NCBI GenBank assembly: GCA_013399305.1
Contig: VXAI01000015.1
Location: 4,980,845-5,044,844, forward strand
Source of the DNA: Rostratula benghalensis
Lineage: Eukaryota > Chordata > Aves > Charadriiformes > Rostratulidae
Reading direction: 5' to 3'
DNA length: 64,000 nt
Under the pieces are notes generated by a model, which worked only from the letters and a program-made list of their open reading frames with translations, searched no databases and was not told the DNA's origin. A program made the translations under genes and the position numbers. Shown here one piece after another: positions 1 through 11,451 of the stretch (its first letter is position 1; every line of letters starts with the position of its first letter).

Positions 1-134
1 ATAATCCATAGAAGGAGTTCAAGTCATTGCGGTGCATGCAGATAAAGTTTGGCTGAATGACCTCCTTTGCTGTGAACCCCAATACAGAATTGATCCATTT
101 TGAGTGGCTCTTCTTGCTCTCATGTACAGTAACG
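1..134 (-). CDS. Partial exon, IL-1 receptor family third Ig domain (C-terminal half)
   Basis: On the minus strand this segment reads as one base plus 44 uninterrupted codons and runs off the left edge. It begins directly after a pyrimidine-rich acceptor (transcript-sense ACCCACCTCTGCTCAG, positions 150-135). The peptide has the layout of the last strands of an IL-1 receptor Ig domain: a hydrophobic alternation (W-I-N-S-V-L-G-F), then KEV, then NFIC with the domain's second cysteine, then an Asn/Ser/Gly-rich turn. From the residue after the acceptor to that cysteine the spacing is within a residue or so of the matching stretch of mammalian IL1R1 as I remember it, and family members often split the third Ig domain by an intron near here. 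Such receptors are type I membrane proteins or decoys that bind IL-1 family cytokines. Sequence identity to any one member looks low; IL1R1 or IL1R2 seem most likely, but I cannot choose. The donor, transmembrane and any TIR exons would lie outside, to the left. A chance open frame is not excluded. Confidence 0.45.
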
Positions 135-150
135 CTGAGCAGAGGTGGGT
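135..150 (-). promoter_or_regulatory. Splice acceptor of the IL-1 receptor-like exon
   Basis: In transcript sense the bases are ACCCACCTCTGCTCAG, a short pyrimidine-rich tract ending in CAG, immediately before the open frame at 134. The reading frame of the exon is closed by a TGA a few codons further upstream, so splicing is needed for the frame to be used. This is the site that decides the exon boundary. Confidence 0.4.
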
Positions 151-3100
151 TCTGCAGCCCTCCTCTCCCACTTCACCCAGGCCGTATCTGACAACAGCCT
201 CTGTCCCACCATTGTTATTGTCATGCCAGATGATATTGGTTCAGAGAGAAACCAGCTGGAGGAGGAGTTATTTTTAGATATTCTAAATACTTCAGAGTCT
301 TATATAACTGGATTTGAGCAATAGTTGATGCCAGACAATCTCACGTAATCAGTTACAGAGCTCTATCAGTTCTCTCCTTCTATTCACAGAACAGTTTGTG
401 CCCCAGAGAGGGGGTTAGGTGGCAAACATCACATCTAGAGCTGCAAAATCTGCAAGAAAAAAGCAATGGGTTGAAGAATCCTAATTAGTGAGTGCATATG
501 TTAGAAAATAAAAACCTTTGGATAATGGGAAGAACTGCACTGGTAAATATAGTCAGGTTGAAGTCCTATAGTTCAGTATTGAACACTTTTTAACACACAT
601 CTGCTGAATCAGTTGATCCTTTCTTCTGTGATGCTTTAGATAAATTGTCCTGGTAGAGTTGTAGGCCTTGTGGTAGAAAAAGGGAGGACTGCTTTTCTGC
701 CACAGAAATGAATATTAGGAGACCCACTCACAGCCTTGGTGTCTGGTTGTGTTTGGCATGACTCTCACTTATACAGTGGCTTATTTATGGCACTTTAGTT
801 GATGATCTTTGTAAATGTTTCCATGTTTAAACAAATAAATTGAGCTCTATCCATGTGGGACACAGGAGATCCAGCCTGAAGGCTGCTGGTAAATTCTTAG
901 ATTGCTCAGTTTTTCTCGGTGCTTACAGAAGTCCACTGCTATTTGTTCTCTATCCAGCTCTATGGTGCAGTGTCTACACAAACATTTTGAGTTCTCTGGA
1001 GGAATTGTAGAAATGGCCAGAAAAGATGAAAGTAGAAGGTCAAACAACAAACCTCACTGTGTAATTAACCTGGCTGCGGTTCCTAAATCACAAATGGAGG
1101 CTATTTTCCAAAAAAGAGATCAATATACAGTTTGCTATTGTTACACATGAAAGAAAAATGAATGCTGTCTTGAGTTTCTTTTCATGCTGAATTGCTTATC
1201 ACTCCTTAGCAGGCAACAAGCCTTCAAAGGTCCCGCTTTTAGAGACCAGGGATGGAGCATTCAAATGGCATTGGTTCAATTCCAGATTTAGATGTTGACT
1301 TTTAAACCTCAGCAACACGGAAGATTTTAGGCTGTGGGAAAAACCTTACTCCGACTCAAATGTTGAGGAAGATTGAGCATAGCAGAGGCCAGTCTCACAT
1401 CAGTGTAGATCAATATCCAAGCCCTGCATGTTGTGTCCATAGTATGACCAGCAGGCCTGATGTGTGCAGAAAAGACAGGTTTCAACTTCCTTGCCAATAC
1501 TCTGCTGCCTTGGGCAAATAGGAGACGTGGTTGTTATACTGACTTTGCAGTGTCTTTAAGTAAGAGAAGGGTCTCTATCCATAGTACAGGAAAACATCTC
1601 ATGTTTTCCTAACAGTTTTCAGGTGAAATAACAGGAGAATTTGCAAGTATTGATGAAATATATAGCTGCTTTACATACCAGAAGCAACTTGGGGACAGTT
1701 CTCTTCTAATCCTTTGCCATCCTCTGAAGCTGCATTTCTGGACCCACTGCTCATAGGCTTTATGTGCTACAGTGATAGAGATAGTTACCCTTGAGAAACT
1801 GGAACATCAGAGTAGGTAAGGGACTACCTGAAATACTCTTGCCAGTAGATTTAGTGCATTGAGTACATAAACAGAAAATAAATGAAAAAAAAATTTAAAT
1901 AATTTAATTTCTATTGTAAAATAAGGCATCTGATATCACAAAGGAAATGCGAACATTAAAAAAATCTGTTTGTCTTGTTTTTACCAGGCAAGGCCATTTT
2001 TCTTTCTGCAGCATCTAGTTTTAAACGGTTGAATTAAAATTAATTATTTCATTTCTGATAAACCTTTTTGCACAGAGATCTGTCTGAAAGAGTCATTGAT
2101 TTCCCAACTCGCAGCATGTTCACCAGCCACAGTATGAGTGCTTCATCTTTTAATCTCCACTGAAAGGAACAACAGAGGTCACCATGGACTTGTATTGTTG
2201 AAAGTGATTGCTGGCAGAGCTGAGATAGCTTGCAACACAGCCAGCCTGCTCTTCATTTAAGTTTATATATATTTATTTCTCTTTGTTTCTCTCCTTCCAC
2301 CCGGGACCCACATGTTCATGAATCCAGGGAGAGCTAATTAAAATGACTTGTTCCTTTTAAATAAGTCTACTAGCAGCTCGGTACAAAGCCAGAGCAAGTA
2401 TAATTTTAATATACCTGCTTTAAAAATTATTATATTGTCCTTTCCTCTCTCTTGAGCATGATGCCTCCTGTTTCTGTTCCTCCTACCTTTAATTACTGTT
2501 TACTAGAGACATTGAACTCTGCCTTGGAGCCTTAAAATACAAGAGAAGTGGAAGATCAGTTGGAGAACCTGCTCTAGCATATATCATGCCTTTTGCTACC
2601 TCTGGTATTTTACAGTAGACGCTGTGATAAGAAACAGTCTGTGTTTGAAAGAGCTTCCAGTTACAGACAGGAGATGCAGGCATAAAGAAGAAAAATTGTA
2701 CTGTAAATTATTTCCACCCCATTTAACCATTCAAATTTGCTGTTTTGAAAGCAAATGCCTCCCTTCTTCAGACTTGCACATTCACTTGCTTTCAAAGATC
2801 CTGAAGCAAACAGACTGAATGAAAGAAACCTAATATTCTTTGCCTGTAATGGAAAATACACAGTGAGAGGCAGCAGTTTCTAATTCTGCTTGTAACTGCA
2901 AGGATGATTGTGTTCCAGTATATTCCAGAGCTAGCAGTGAAGTAACAGACAATACACTGAATCTTTAAGGTGAAGGTGAATGCATATCTTCATCATTAGA
3001 AGAATGATAGGCATACCAAGCTGAACTTGTGATTAAATTTCATAGAATGTTTACTTCTCAAGGCTCTCTTTCAGTAGCTTTTACTACAACCAAGACAACC

Positions 3101-3732
3101 CTCCCACCCAACTTCATTTTAGGAATATATTTTTGTTAGCCTTTCCAGACGACCTGGCCCCTAGTAGTGAATGGACTCTTGTGGAGTAGTCCCAAGTGCA
3201 CACGTGACTTTTTTTGAAAAGTGTAGAAGGTATCTAGAAATCTTGTATAATTACTTTAATAACAATGGGAAGGGAAATTTCTTATTCTGCTTTTTCTGAT
3301 GCAGGGTTAAGGGGGTTTTGACATAAAAAAGGATTTCTTTATGTACAAATTGAACTGCAAGGTATTTTTCCTGGTCACAGGCTACTTTGTCTGATAGCTG
3401 CAAACATAATGATGCCCTGTGGTTTACCTGGGTGTTTCTGGAAAATGTTTAAATTGACATTTGCAAAACTTGGCTGGCTTTATGTAGCAATGACAGATAA
3501 ATATCACTTATCAGATTATATTCCATAAATTCCAAAGTCTTTGCTTTCTCCTGCTCCAATGCAGTAAAGAATTGGAATAAATCTGAAACCAAGAAACTTG
3601 TTCTGATTCTTTGAATAATAGAATATGCTGCTGTCTTACCCACAATTACACAGACTTGGTATTTCCATTACAATAGCACCATAAAAAACATTGTAACTGT
3701 CTGTCTGTCTTGGTGGCATGTGTTACAAACTC

Positions 3733-3760
3733 TTTTTTTTTTTTTTTTTCTATTTTTTTT
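3733..3760. repeat. Poly-T tract (T17, CTA, T8)
   Basis: A run of 17 T, then CTA, then 8 T. It could be the A-tail of an old minus-strand retroposed element, but no recognisable element body adjoins it, so it is called only as a homopolymer. Confidence 0.9.
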
Positions 3761-4551
3761 GCTTTCCCCATTCAATTACATGGGAACTGGTAGTTAGACC
3801 TAATATTAAAAATGCCTTTGCACATTAACTCAGTGCATTGCAGCTTCACTAATAGGATGCATTAGAAGATGTTTTTAACTCTTAAAATAGTAAATAGTAA
3901 ACTGTATTAAATCATAAGTATGGCAATTTTTTGTATGATACATATTGTATAGAAATTATATAGTAGTAGCCTGGGCTTTAGCTGTTTCTTCGCTCGGTTT
4001 CTCTCTGCTTCCTGAAATTCTTTACAAGAGTTTATTTTGCAGTGACTACAATAAATAGCTCATCCACCTTCAACTGGAAGTGAAGAACGTGATTCTTTGT
4101 TTTAAAATGAGACAGTCCTTAATGCTTATACATGAGATGTTATTTCTATGGGTGATCATGCTGACTTCACCAAATCTACTCACAGCTGGTTCTTAAGAAT
4201 GGATGGCTCCAATTCTGGGCAGATGAGGAGCACAAGGTCTCATTTCTTAGTACTCAGAATATGGCTTAAATGCTGCAAAGGAATCCTTTGCCCAGGCTGA
4301 ATGTCACCCTAACACAAGGATGACAACAACCTACTCTTAACTAACTAGCTTTTTTTCACTCATAATTCTGCAATTCACATCCAGAAAAGTGAGTGAAGTA
4401 CAACAGATTGCTCATTGAAACACCCAATTAGAGTATATTATTTGAAATAAGAGAATGGCAAACCATTTATTTTTCTGTGTCATTAATGATGGTTGATAAC
4501 GGAATCGCTGCAGAGCCAAAGAGGACATCAACAGAGAAGAGATTTTGTTTG

Positions 4552-4567
4552 TTTGTTTGCTTGTTTT
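4552..4567. repeat. (GTTT)n microsatellite, short
   Basis: About four copies of GTTT, followed by degenerate CTTG TTTT units. Confidence 0.8.
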
Positions 4568-7500
4568 AAAACATGCACTAATTTTCTTCTTAGGGGCTTG
4601 TTTTTGGGGAGGTTGTTGGGTATATTTGGTATATTTTGTTCAGGGTTTTTTTGGCTGCTCATTCTATACATGGCTTGGACCTTCCTTTGCCTGCTAATGT
4701 CCCTCATCTTTACATGTTTATAGTCTTTTCTACTCAATTACATAAGCAATGACAGTGGTCAAGCATTTCTTTTCCATTGACTGCTCAAGCAAGATGAAAA
4801 TTGCTCCCCACAGGAACAGTACAAATGCAAACCCGGCCATAAGTCCTGAGCCTAGATATTAAAGTTCATTGTTTTCAGCATTTTCTTCTGCAAAATAATA
4901 CTGACAGATTTATTTTTTTTCTTGCTGTGTTTAGTGCCTTGAATTGGTTTTTGCTTGTTTGTTGAGACTGTCCTTTGCCAGCATAGCATGACCAGTGAAG
5001 GGCCACTCATCAAAATCCTGTATTTCCCTGCACTCATTAGTGTTCTAGGGTGGTTTCTCCCCCTCCTTTTTCACCTATGAATTAAACTGTCAAATTATTG
5101 AGCCAACAGTTCATGACCAGTCTAAAAATACTGAAGAAAATAAGTTCCACATGGTTTATAAACGGAGTTATGGGTCATCTTGGATGACAGAGAACACTAA
5201 GCATTAGATTATGGGGTTCTTTTTACTGCCACCTCTTTCTCCTGATTTTTCAGAAGGCGTCTGCTTTTGCTTAAGCTCCTCATCCCTCCTCATCCTCCCA
5301 GGCTGCCTTCTATTGCTCTCCCCACATACTGCAGAGCTGTTACGTTTAAAAGACGGCTGACATCTGTGCGGGTGGGATGAGTGGTCTGCCATACAGACCC
5401 TCATCAGCACTCCTGTGCCAGCCTGCAAGAGGACCAATTACAGCAGCTACAGACAGTCCTTTTTAACTGTAGAATAATGTCTTCTGGGGACGTGGGAGCA
5501 CTAGGCTGTAATGTTGTTTCCAGTAATAAACAAACAGGAAGCAAAGTCCTATTCACTTGCTCCTGAGAGCCCCGCCATCTGTCATCATGTATAGATTTTC
5601 AGATTCACTGGTTTGCTAATTAATCATATTGGGTGCAAGGGTAAGTTGTATTTGGCATTTCTGCAGGGAAATAAGATAGTAAAGTCACTCCAGTATCCCT
5701 GCCCCCATTACCCTCGTTGCAAGGGACAGCTTATCAGAGACGGCGAGTTCCTCATGGCTGTTATGTCCCCTATCAAGCAAGCAGGTGGCAAGTGGGAAGG
5801 CAAGGACAGGCTGTGCACAGAGTTTCTGCTCTGATTGCCCCCAAAACATGAAATGGTGGTTATGACAGGGAAAATGATCTGTGCCAGATAAAGAGCTGGT
5901 GCAGATAAAATCTCTCAGTATAACTCTGTGCTGATCTTCCAAAGGTTTTGCTGTAGCTTCCCAGATCCGCCATGTCTGGGCTGAAAGACATGTTTAAAGA
6001 AAGTCATACCTGACAGGATGTCATTGGTAAATGACATTGCAGTAAATGCAGAGGGAAAAGCTCAGTATTGACAATATGTGTTGTATAGGGTATGATGAGC
6101 ACAAGCTGAAGAATGAAAAGCACATATTGCAGAACATAAAATGTCTCTGGCTACACATAAACTGTATTTCAAGCGTTCTGTGAAACTGGCTTGTTTTTAC
6201 GAATCTCAGATATATTGACAGACAATATATAGGCAAAATGTCATTGCAGCAGTTCTAAAAATCATTTAACGATGTAAAGTAGCAATATTTTTCACCAGTG
6301 ATAAAATTATATTGGCTTCCTATAATTCATTTAATGGCAATTATACTAAAAATACTTCCCCTTGAAGTAAGTATCTGTAAGAGCTTCACAGAAGTGGGAA
6401 TGTTTGCCAGATATTTGCTTACACAATCTACACCTTCACAATGTAATCAAAGAAGCTGTTCTGCTATTAGTTCTGCTTGAATTTATAGCCTCCAAGCTAC
6501 TGGCAAGATATGGATGAATAATGCCAGTGTCAAGGCACTGTGAAGGCTCAGAAGGAACGTACAATTCCTTATATTTCAAATTATTCTCCAAAGCTTTCAA
6601 AATTGGATTCATTTGAATGAATTCTTGGAAAGAGAAAGTAATAGCTTGTCTCCATTTGTAACTGGGCCAGGCATAAACTACAAGCTTTACTGCTGCTTCC
6701 TACACTGCTCAGGAATTCAACATATATATCTGAATGATGAGCAGCTGAAGAGGTTTTGCCAGTACTGAAACTGCGTTATCTCTGCCTTGAATCATTTTTA
6801 CTGTTTGACTCTGCAGAGATTCAGACAAGGAATCAAAGGGCTGGATTCCTCAATCTGCTAAATTGAACCGGCTGTTGAATTGGCTGTTTCCATGTAAATG
6901 GAATGTACCTGGCCAGAAATGTCTCTGTAAACTTTACGTTGCTGTTAGTTGCGGAGCTTGTCATTGCTTTTCTGTAACTCCCCTCTCCCAGGTCCCACCA
7001 AATCAGGGCTGCTCAGAGCTGAGCAGAATGGATGTAGCTGAGCAGAAAGGCTGTATGAGGAAGCAGATGGGAGCGGGGAGACCATGGGAACAGTTCAGGA
7101 TGGGAGACTCAACCACACCTCCTTATCAGCTGGTATCTGTTTGTGTCGCATGAATCTGTCTGCCCAGAGCTCTGATGCAGGCCAGAAGAACCAGAAATGA
7201 GATGGAAACAGTCGTCTTCAGCTCTGAATTTTGTGTTTTACCTGGCATTTAGGCATGTAGTGGAGAACAGAGTCACAAACTCTTTTGCTGCTCTCTTTTG
7301 GACAGGCTGGCTCTGCTGGTGAAATTCAAGGTGCTGGGTGCTCCGTGGGTGTAGCAGCTTGGAGCTGCTGATGTCTGTGGAACTACTGAAGGAGGGCACT
7401 TAGCTGTAGGTGTAAACTCATAGTACCAGTGTACAAACAGGTGGCAGTCAAGACAATAAAGCAAAGTTCCTGGAAAGTTTTGAGCTGACATTGCCTGTGT

Positions 7501-9045
7501 GATTTGTTACCTAGGCTCTGGCAGTGGTAAAAATATTTCATGCTATGATAGCCTGTCACTTCTTGAGCTTTATCCACTCTTGCCCTTGCAGGTCTCTTCT
7601 TTCAACTGGTTCAGAGTAGTAAAAAGTGTTAATTTCACTTAGCATGATGAGTCACTCCATTGTAACATCAAAATCTGGGCATTTATTTGGAATTGGAACA
7701 AAATCATTTATAAAACCCTGCAGAAACTATCTTGACATCATCATAATTATCAGAAAAAGGTACCTTCTATTTTAATTCTTTCCCATCCTGTTTAACTAAA
7801 GAATAAAATACAGCTGTGAATAAGAAAAAATATTTGAAAGAATTCTAACACTACTTAAAGGGCAATTTCATATCAGTCTGGATTAACAAGGCTGCCTTGT
7901 TTATACCTACCTCATGAAATTCTCTGAGTATAGCTATTTAATCAATTGCACTAAATCATAGAAAAGCGTTTCTGACTTTCTAGGAAGCCATAGCTAAAAT
8001 ATCTGACACCAAGTTTTCTCACTTCACTCATTCCACTTTGCATTAGCTCTTAATTTAGAGCAGTAGAGAAATGTTCTTGGCAGTTTAAAAAAAAAACCAA
8101 AAGGCTTCCTAAAATAAGCAAAGTTAAAATGAATAACTTGTAATCTTTGTGATTCTTTTTCTTGGGGGTCTCTAACTCTGTCAGGCTGCTTTTACCCAGA
8201 GCAATGCAGCCCTCTGTAGAGCTGTCAAAGCAGAAAGCAGCTGCTCTGAACCGATCGGCCATCTCCTGTTAGCTCAGACTGAGCATCGTGCTCTGCAGCT
8301 CCTGCAGCCCAGGCTGGGCCGTCTGTGTGCACAAGGTGTGCTGGGTAGGGCTCTGTGTGGCTCATGTGGAGCCTTCATGCCTCTCTCTGCACTGTCTATG
8401 CACAGATAGATATGCAGAGATATGCAAACTTTTTTTATTCAAACTCGTGGCCAAGTGCCTACAGGCAAATGCATTGCTGACTGCCAGCATGGCTACTGGA
8501 GCAGATCCATAGGTAGCTTGCACGTGTGGTTCTGAAGATATTTTCAGGAGAAAACTCCATCTTGATTCAGAGCTTTGTGGTGAACAGAGCTGTGGAACAA
8601 TCAGTCACGTTAGAGGATGGTGCTGCATTCTCTGCATGCCTGGCTTGCAAAATTTTTGTCGCTCCAAAATTGCTTTCCCTTGAGAGTGGTTTAGCTGCTA
8701 GCTGCTTGTTACCATCCACTTGTGTAGCAAAACACAGCTTCAACCCTCCCACTCTCATGGGTCTTCTAGAACTATACAAGTATGCTAGAATTGCTCCTCA
8801 ATTGACTTTCCAAGGTTAAATCTACTCCCATTTTCCCAGGAAAGATGCAGCCAGTCTTTGGCAGCCACAGTGACCATACTCATAGTTACCTTTTGTGTTA
8901 ATGATACTGGGAAACACCAATAAAGGAGTCCTTTACAAGCAGAACACTTTCAGACTCCTCATGTTGTTTCTCTTAGCTGTGATTCCCTACCATATAACGT
9001 AATTAATTAGTACTATGTATAGCCATACTTGTCTGGCTAGAAGAT

Positions 9046-9135
9046 AAGGAATCATATAGGTTGGAAAACACCCTTAAGATCAAGTCCAACCATAAACCTA
9101 AGACTGCCAAGTCCTTAATGCACTGTAAAATCCCT
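9046..9135 (-). mobile_element. CR1 LINE 3'-end fragment
   Basis: Read on the minus strand, this gives the familiar CR1 tail order: GGACTTGGCAGT, a GGTTGGACTTGATCTT block, a TTTTCCAACC block, then an ATGATTC end. On the plus strand it appears as GGTTGGAAAACACCC followed by CAAGTCCAACC and ACTGCCAAGTCC. It aligns by eye to the second fragment (11375-11443, opposite strand) at about 53 of 69 positions. Only the extreme 3' end is present, as expected of the 5'-truncated CR1 copies common in birds and other sauropsids. No reverse transcriptase frame adjoins it. The boundary toward 9135 is approximate because similarity fades. Confidence 0.85.
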
Positions 9136-11350
9136 AATAATAGACTTGGTCATAAATATTAGTTGCAAGTTTTACAAATTGGCTGTTGCAGGCCCTTTAA
9201 TTTCACGGATTGTGTCAGCATTCAGAATACATCCCAGTTTACCAAATAATATAAATAGAGGGCAGGATTTGGCATTCTGTGCAAAGGTTTCTGGATTGGT
9301 TCTGCATCATAAATTATCTGTGTGGCTCCTATAACGTAGGAATATGCTACCATAAGGGAAACTCCTGACAGCACAGAGCAAACACTTGCTATTCCATGAT
9401 TTGAAAGCGTAAGCGATGTGCTAAAGGTGCATGTTTGTACTGCCTCTCTGCTGGCTGCCAAACAACCTCAGGGACACGTTCCTAATGCCCGTTGAGGTTG
9501 ATCACCAAACATGAAAAGGTGGGAAGACATTGAAAGTTCACTGCTACAGCAGTTACCAGAGACAAATGGTAACCAGGGACAAAGAACTGAGTTCTGAATT
9601 TCTGGCTTGGTTTGGAGGGTGACTCAAACTTATTTTATCCTAAATGCAGTGGGCTAAGTAAGTTGGACTCTTTGCCCAGAGTGTTTGTCAAAATGTGTTG
9701 GAACTTGGCTAGGCAGTGTTCCTTTGTTGGTAGACAGTTTTAGTCGTCTTATCTAACCTTGTGAAATCACACAAACTTTGATCTTGATTGAAGCTTCCTT
9801 AATGCCTCCACGGTGATTTCCAAAGATGCTGGTCTACGCATCCTAAAACCACGTGGTTTTTATTGTAACAATGTCAAATTTTTTAATTTATTTTTTTTTT
9901 GTGGACTAACTTCTACTGTTGAATAAATTCTCTTCCAGACACTAGTACTGATAGTGAGATTCTTTTATTGTTGAAATTATTTATTGATTACCTATCATTG
10001 CTTTCAATAGCTGACAGCTTTAGCTAGTGTAGTAGAACTAGAATTTTTCCCCTTGATATCTGCATTTTCTAGCCTTTTGTTCAGTGTGTAATAGATGGAA
10101 AGTAATAGAGAAGCACACATTGACCATCAGAATGCTACACTCAGCTATTGACAATCAGTCAGCTATGGCTTCAAATGAATAAACAAGAATGTGAGCTAAT
10201 TTAATATCTGCCAGTTTTCTCTGAATTCTAGTGGATAGTTTCTTGGGGATGATATCGTGTCTACAGTTATGGTCTCTTATCATTATTGAGCTTGCTGTAT
10301 GGGAGTACAAGTACATGGCTATTAAGAGAAGGGGATAAAGGTGAGGCTCTTACCCTGCCAAACAAGCCATGTTATTCAGTTGAATTAGTCACTTCAGTTC
10401 TGTCTGGCTGCGGTAGCTCACTTGTCTGGTTCCAAATGCAGCAGATGTGCTGGGAGTTGGCTACTAAGGATGAAATGTGATGCTGGGAGAGATTCTTTAA
10501 GGCAGGAGGGAGAAAGACCCATTTGGAGTTAACGCAGGTGCGAAAGTGAGGTGGTTAGAGCTGTGTGCAAGTGCCAATAGCAAAGCCCCATGGCATGTAT
10601 TTTGTGATGAGAAAGTCTGGATTTAAATTAAGGAACAGCGGTATTCAATATGATGCATTTATTAAAACAAATTTGCTAGCATAATTATGTATGATGAAAA
10701 GCAGCTCTTGCCAATCAACAGCTTAGGTGTAAGCGGACAGAGCTACTTGTTCCAAAGAAGATAGGCTGTCAGATGGGTCTGCCTTGGCTGTGCAGATCTC
10801 TGTGTGATGTTGGAAGCATACGAAGGGCAGACTTTTAGGAATCCTGCCCCTGGAGCAAGGCCCATGAAAGGCTGCTGGGGAATCTGCATTTATCCATCTG
10901 TCTAACTTTTTCAGTGCAATGCGGTGTTTAGAAGATCTCCACTCAAAGTGGAAGCTATATGGTGTGGGAGCTACAAAGTAGATGAGTATAGAAAAGGAGA
11001 CAAAAGAGATGAGAACTGTTTTTAATCTCCTGCCAAAGTAAATTACCAGCTGACCCAAATACTGGTTTGATCCACTTTAGTCTCTTGTAATGCTCTATGA
11101 GATGGGTGAGCTTTTTGGATAGCATAGATATGTGAATGCCACTGCTGTTGGAAAGGCAAAGAACTGGAACTTGAATAGATAAAAACTCTTAAATTTGGAT
11201 TTTAAAGAGAGCTATGATCTGTCATGAGATAATTTGGTTTCCATCTTTTTCACTCCATCCTTGGAATTACGTCTCTCTGATTTGTAACCTTCAGAATTTT
11301 GTTGTTGGAAAAAATTGTTTTACATATGTCAGCACATTCTATAAGCTCTG
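9136..11350. other. Non-coding DNA between two CR1 fragments
   Basis: AT-rich unique-looking sequence. A perfect 16-base palindrome lies at 9845-9860. A minus-strand open frame at 10723-11058 (111 codons) has a hydrophobic stretch but a GTG first codon, no recognised family and no splice context, so it is left uncalled. Confidence 0.5.
9845..9860. promoter_or_regulatory. Perfect 16-bp palindrome with CACGTG E-box core
   Basis: AAAACCACGTGGTTTT is its own reverse complement over all 16 bases. The centre is the canonical CACGTG E-box bound by bHLH and bHLH-ZIP factors such as USF, MYC/MAX or CLOCK/BMAL1. Whether it is used is unknown; no promoter is visible beside it. The palindrome is a direct observation, the regulatory role is inference. 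Confidence 0.35.
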
Positions 11351-11451
11351 ACGTGCCAGAAAGCAGCAAGTGCTGGACTTGGCAGTGCTGGGTTAACAGT
11401 TCTACTTGATCTTCAAGGTCTCTTCCAATCTAAATGATTCTCTGACTCTAC
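11351..11451 (+). mobile_element. CR1 LINE 3'-end fragment
   Basis: The plus strand shows GGACTTGGCAGTGCTGGGTT, then ACTTGATCTTCAAGGTC, TCTTCCAATCTAAATGATTC and a decayed octamer-like end. This is the conserved CR1 3' end in sense orientation. It shares GGACTTGGCAGT (11375-11386) with the inverted copy near 9.1 kb. Only the tail is preserved and there is no coding remnant. The left border is approximate. Confidence 0.85.

Larger units (their letters stand above)
151..9045. other. Non-coding DNA, probably intron 5' of the left-edge exon
   Basis: AT-rich sequence without a convincing gene. It contains a (GTTT)n tract at 4552-4567, a double T tract at 3733-3760, an A tract near 8088-8097, and many scattered AATAAA-like words of no evident meaning. 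Open frames here are short and mostly start at non-ATG codons. One minus-strand segment, 2665-2843, has splice-like borders and is discussed as a finding. The 265-330 boundary shows a drop in GC, with AT-rich sequence to the right. Confidence 0.5.

Noticed and set aside
5..100. Plus-strand 32-codon frame antisense to the IL-1 receptor-like exon
   Set aside because: It looks protein-like but has no usable donor before its TGA at 101-103 and is the antisense shadow of the minus-strand frame, which has a good acceptor and a family-like pattern.
135..268. Minus-strand continuation of the left-edge exon, with a WHDNNNGG stretch and a CTCCTCCTCCAG acceptor-like site
   Set aside because: Each frame meets a stop (TGA or a frame change) before joining the exon at 134, and any intron between would be only about 40 bases. 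A frameshifted pseudogene is possible but not needed to explain the data.
5613..5942. Overlapping frames on both strands with a CAG acceptor-like site and GTGGCA donor-like site
   Set aside because: Frames are short, unrecognised and mutually antisense; the donor is weak.
10723..11058. 111-codon minus frame with a hydrophobic segment
   Set aside because: Starts at GTG, no domain, no splice context, and its length is typical of chance frames in this window.
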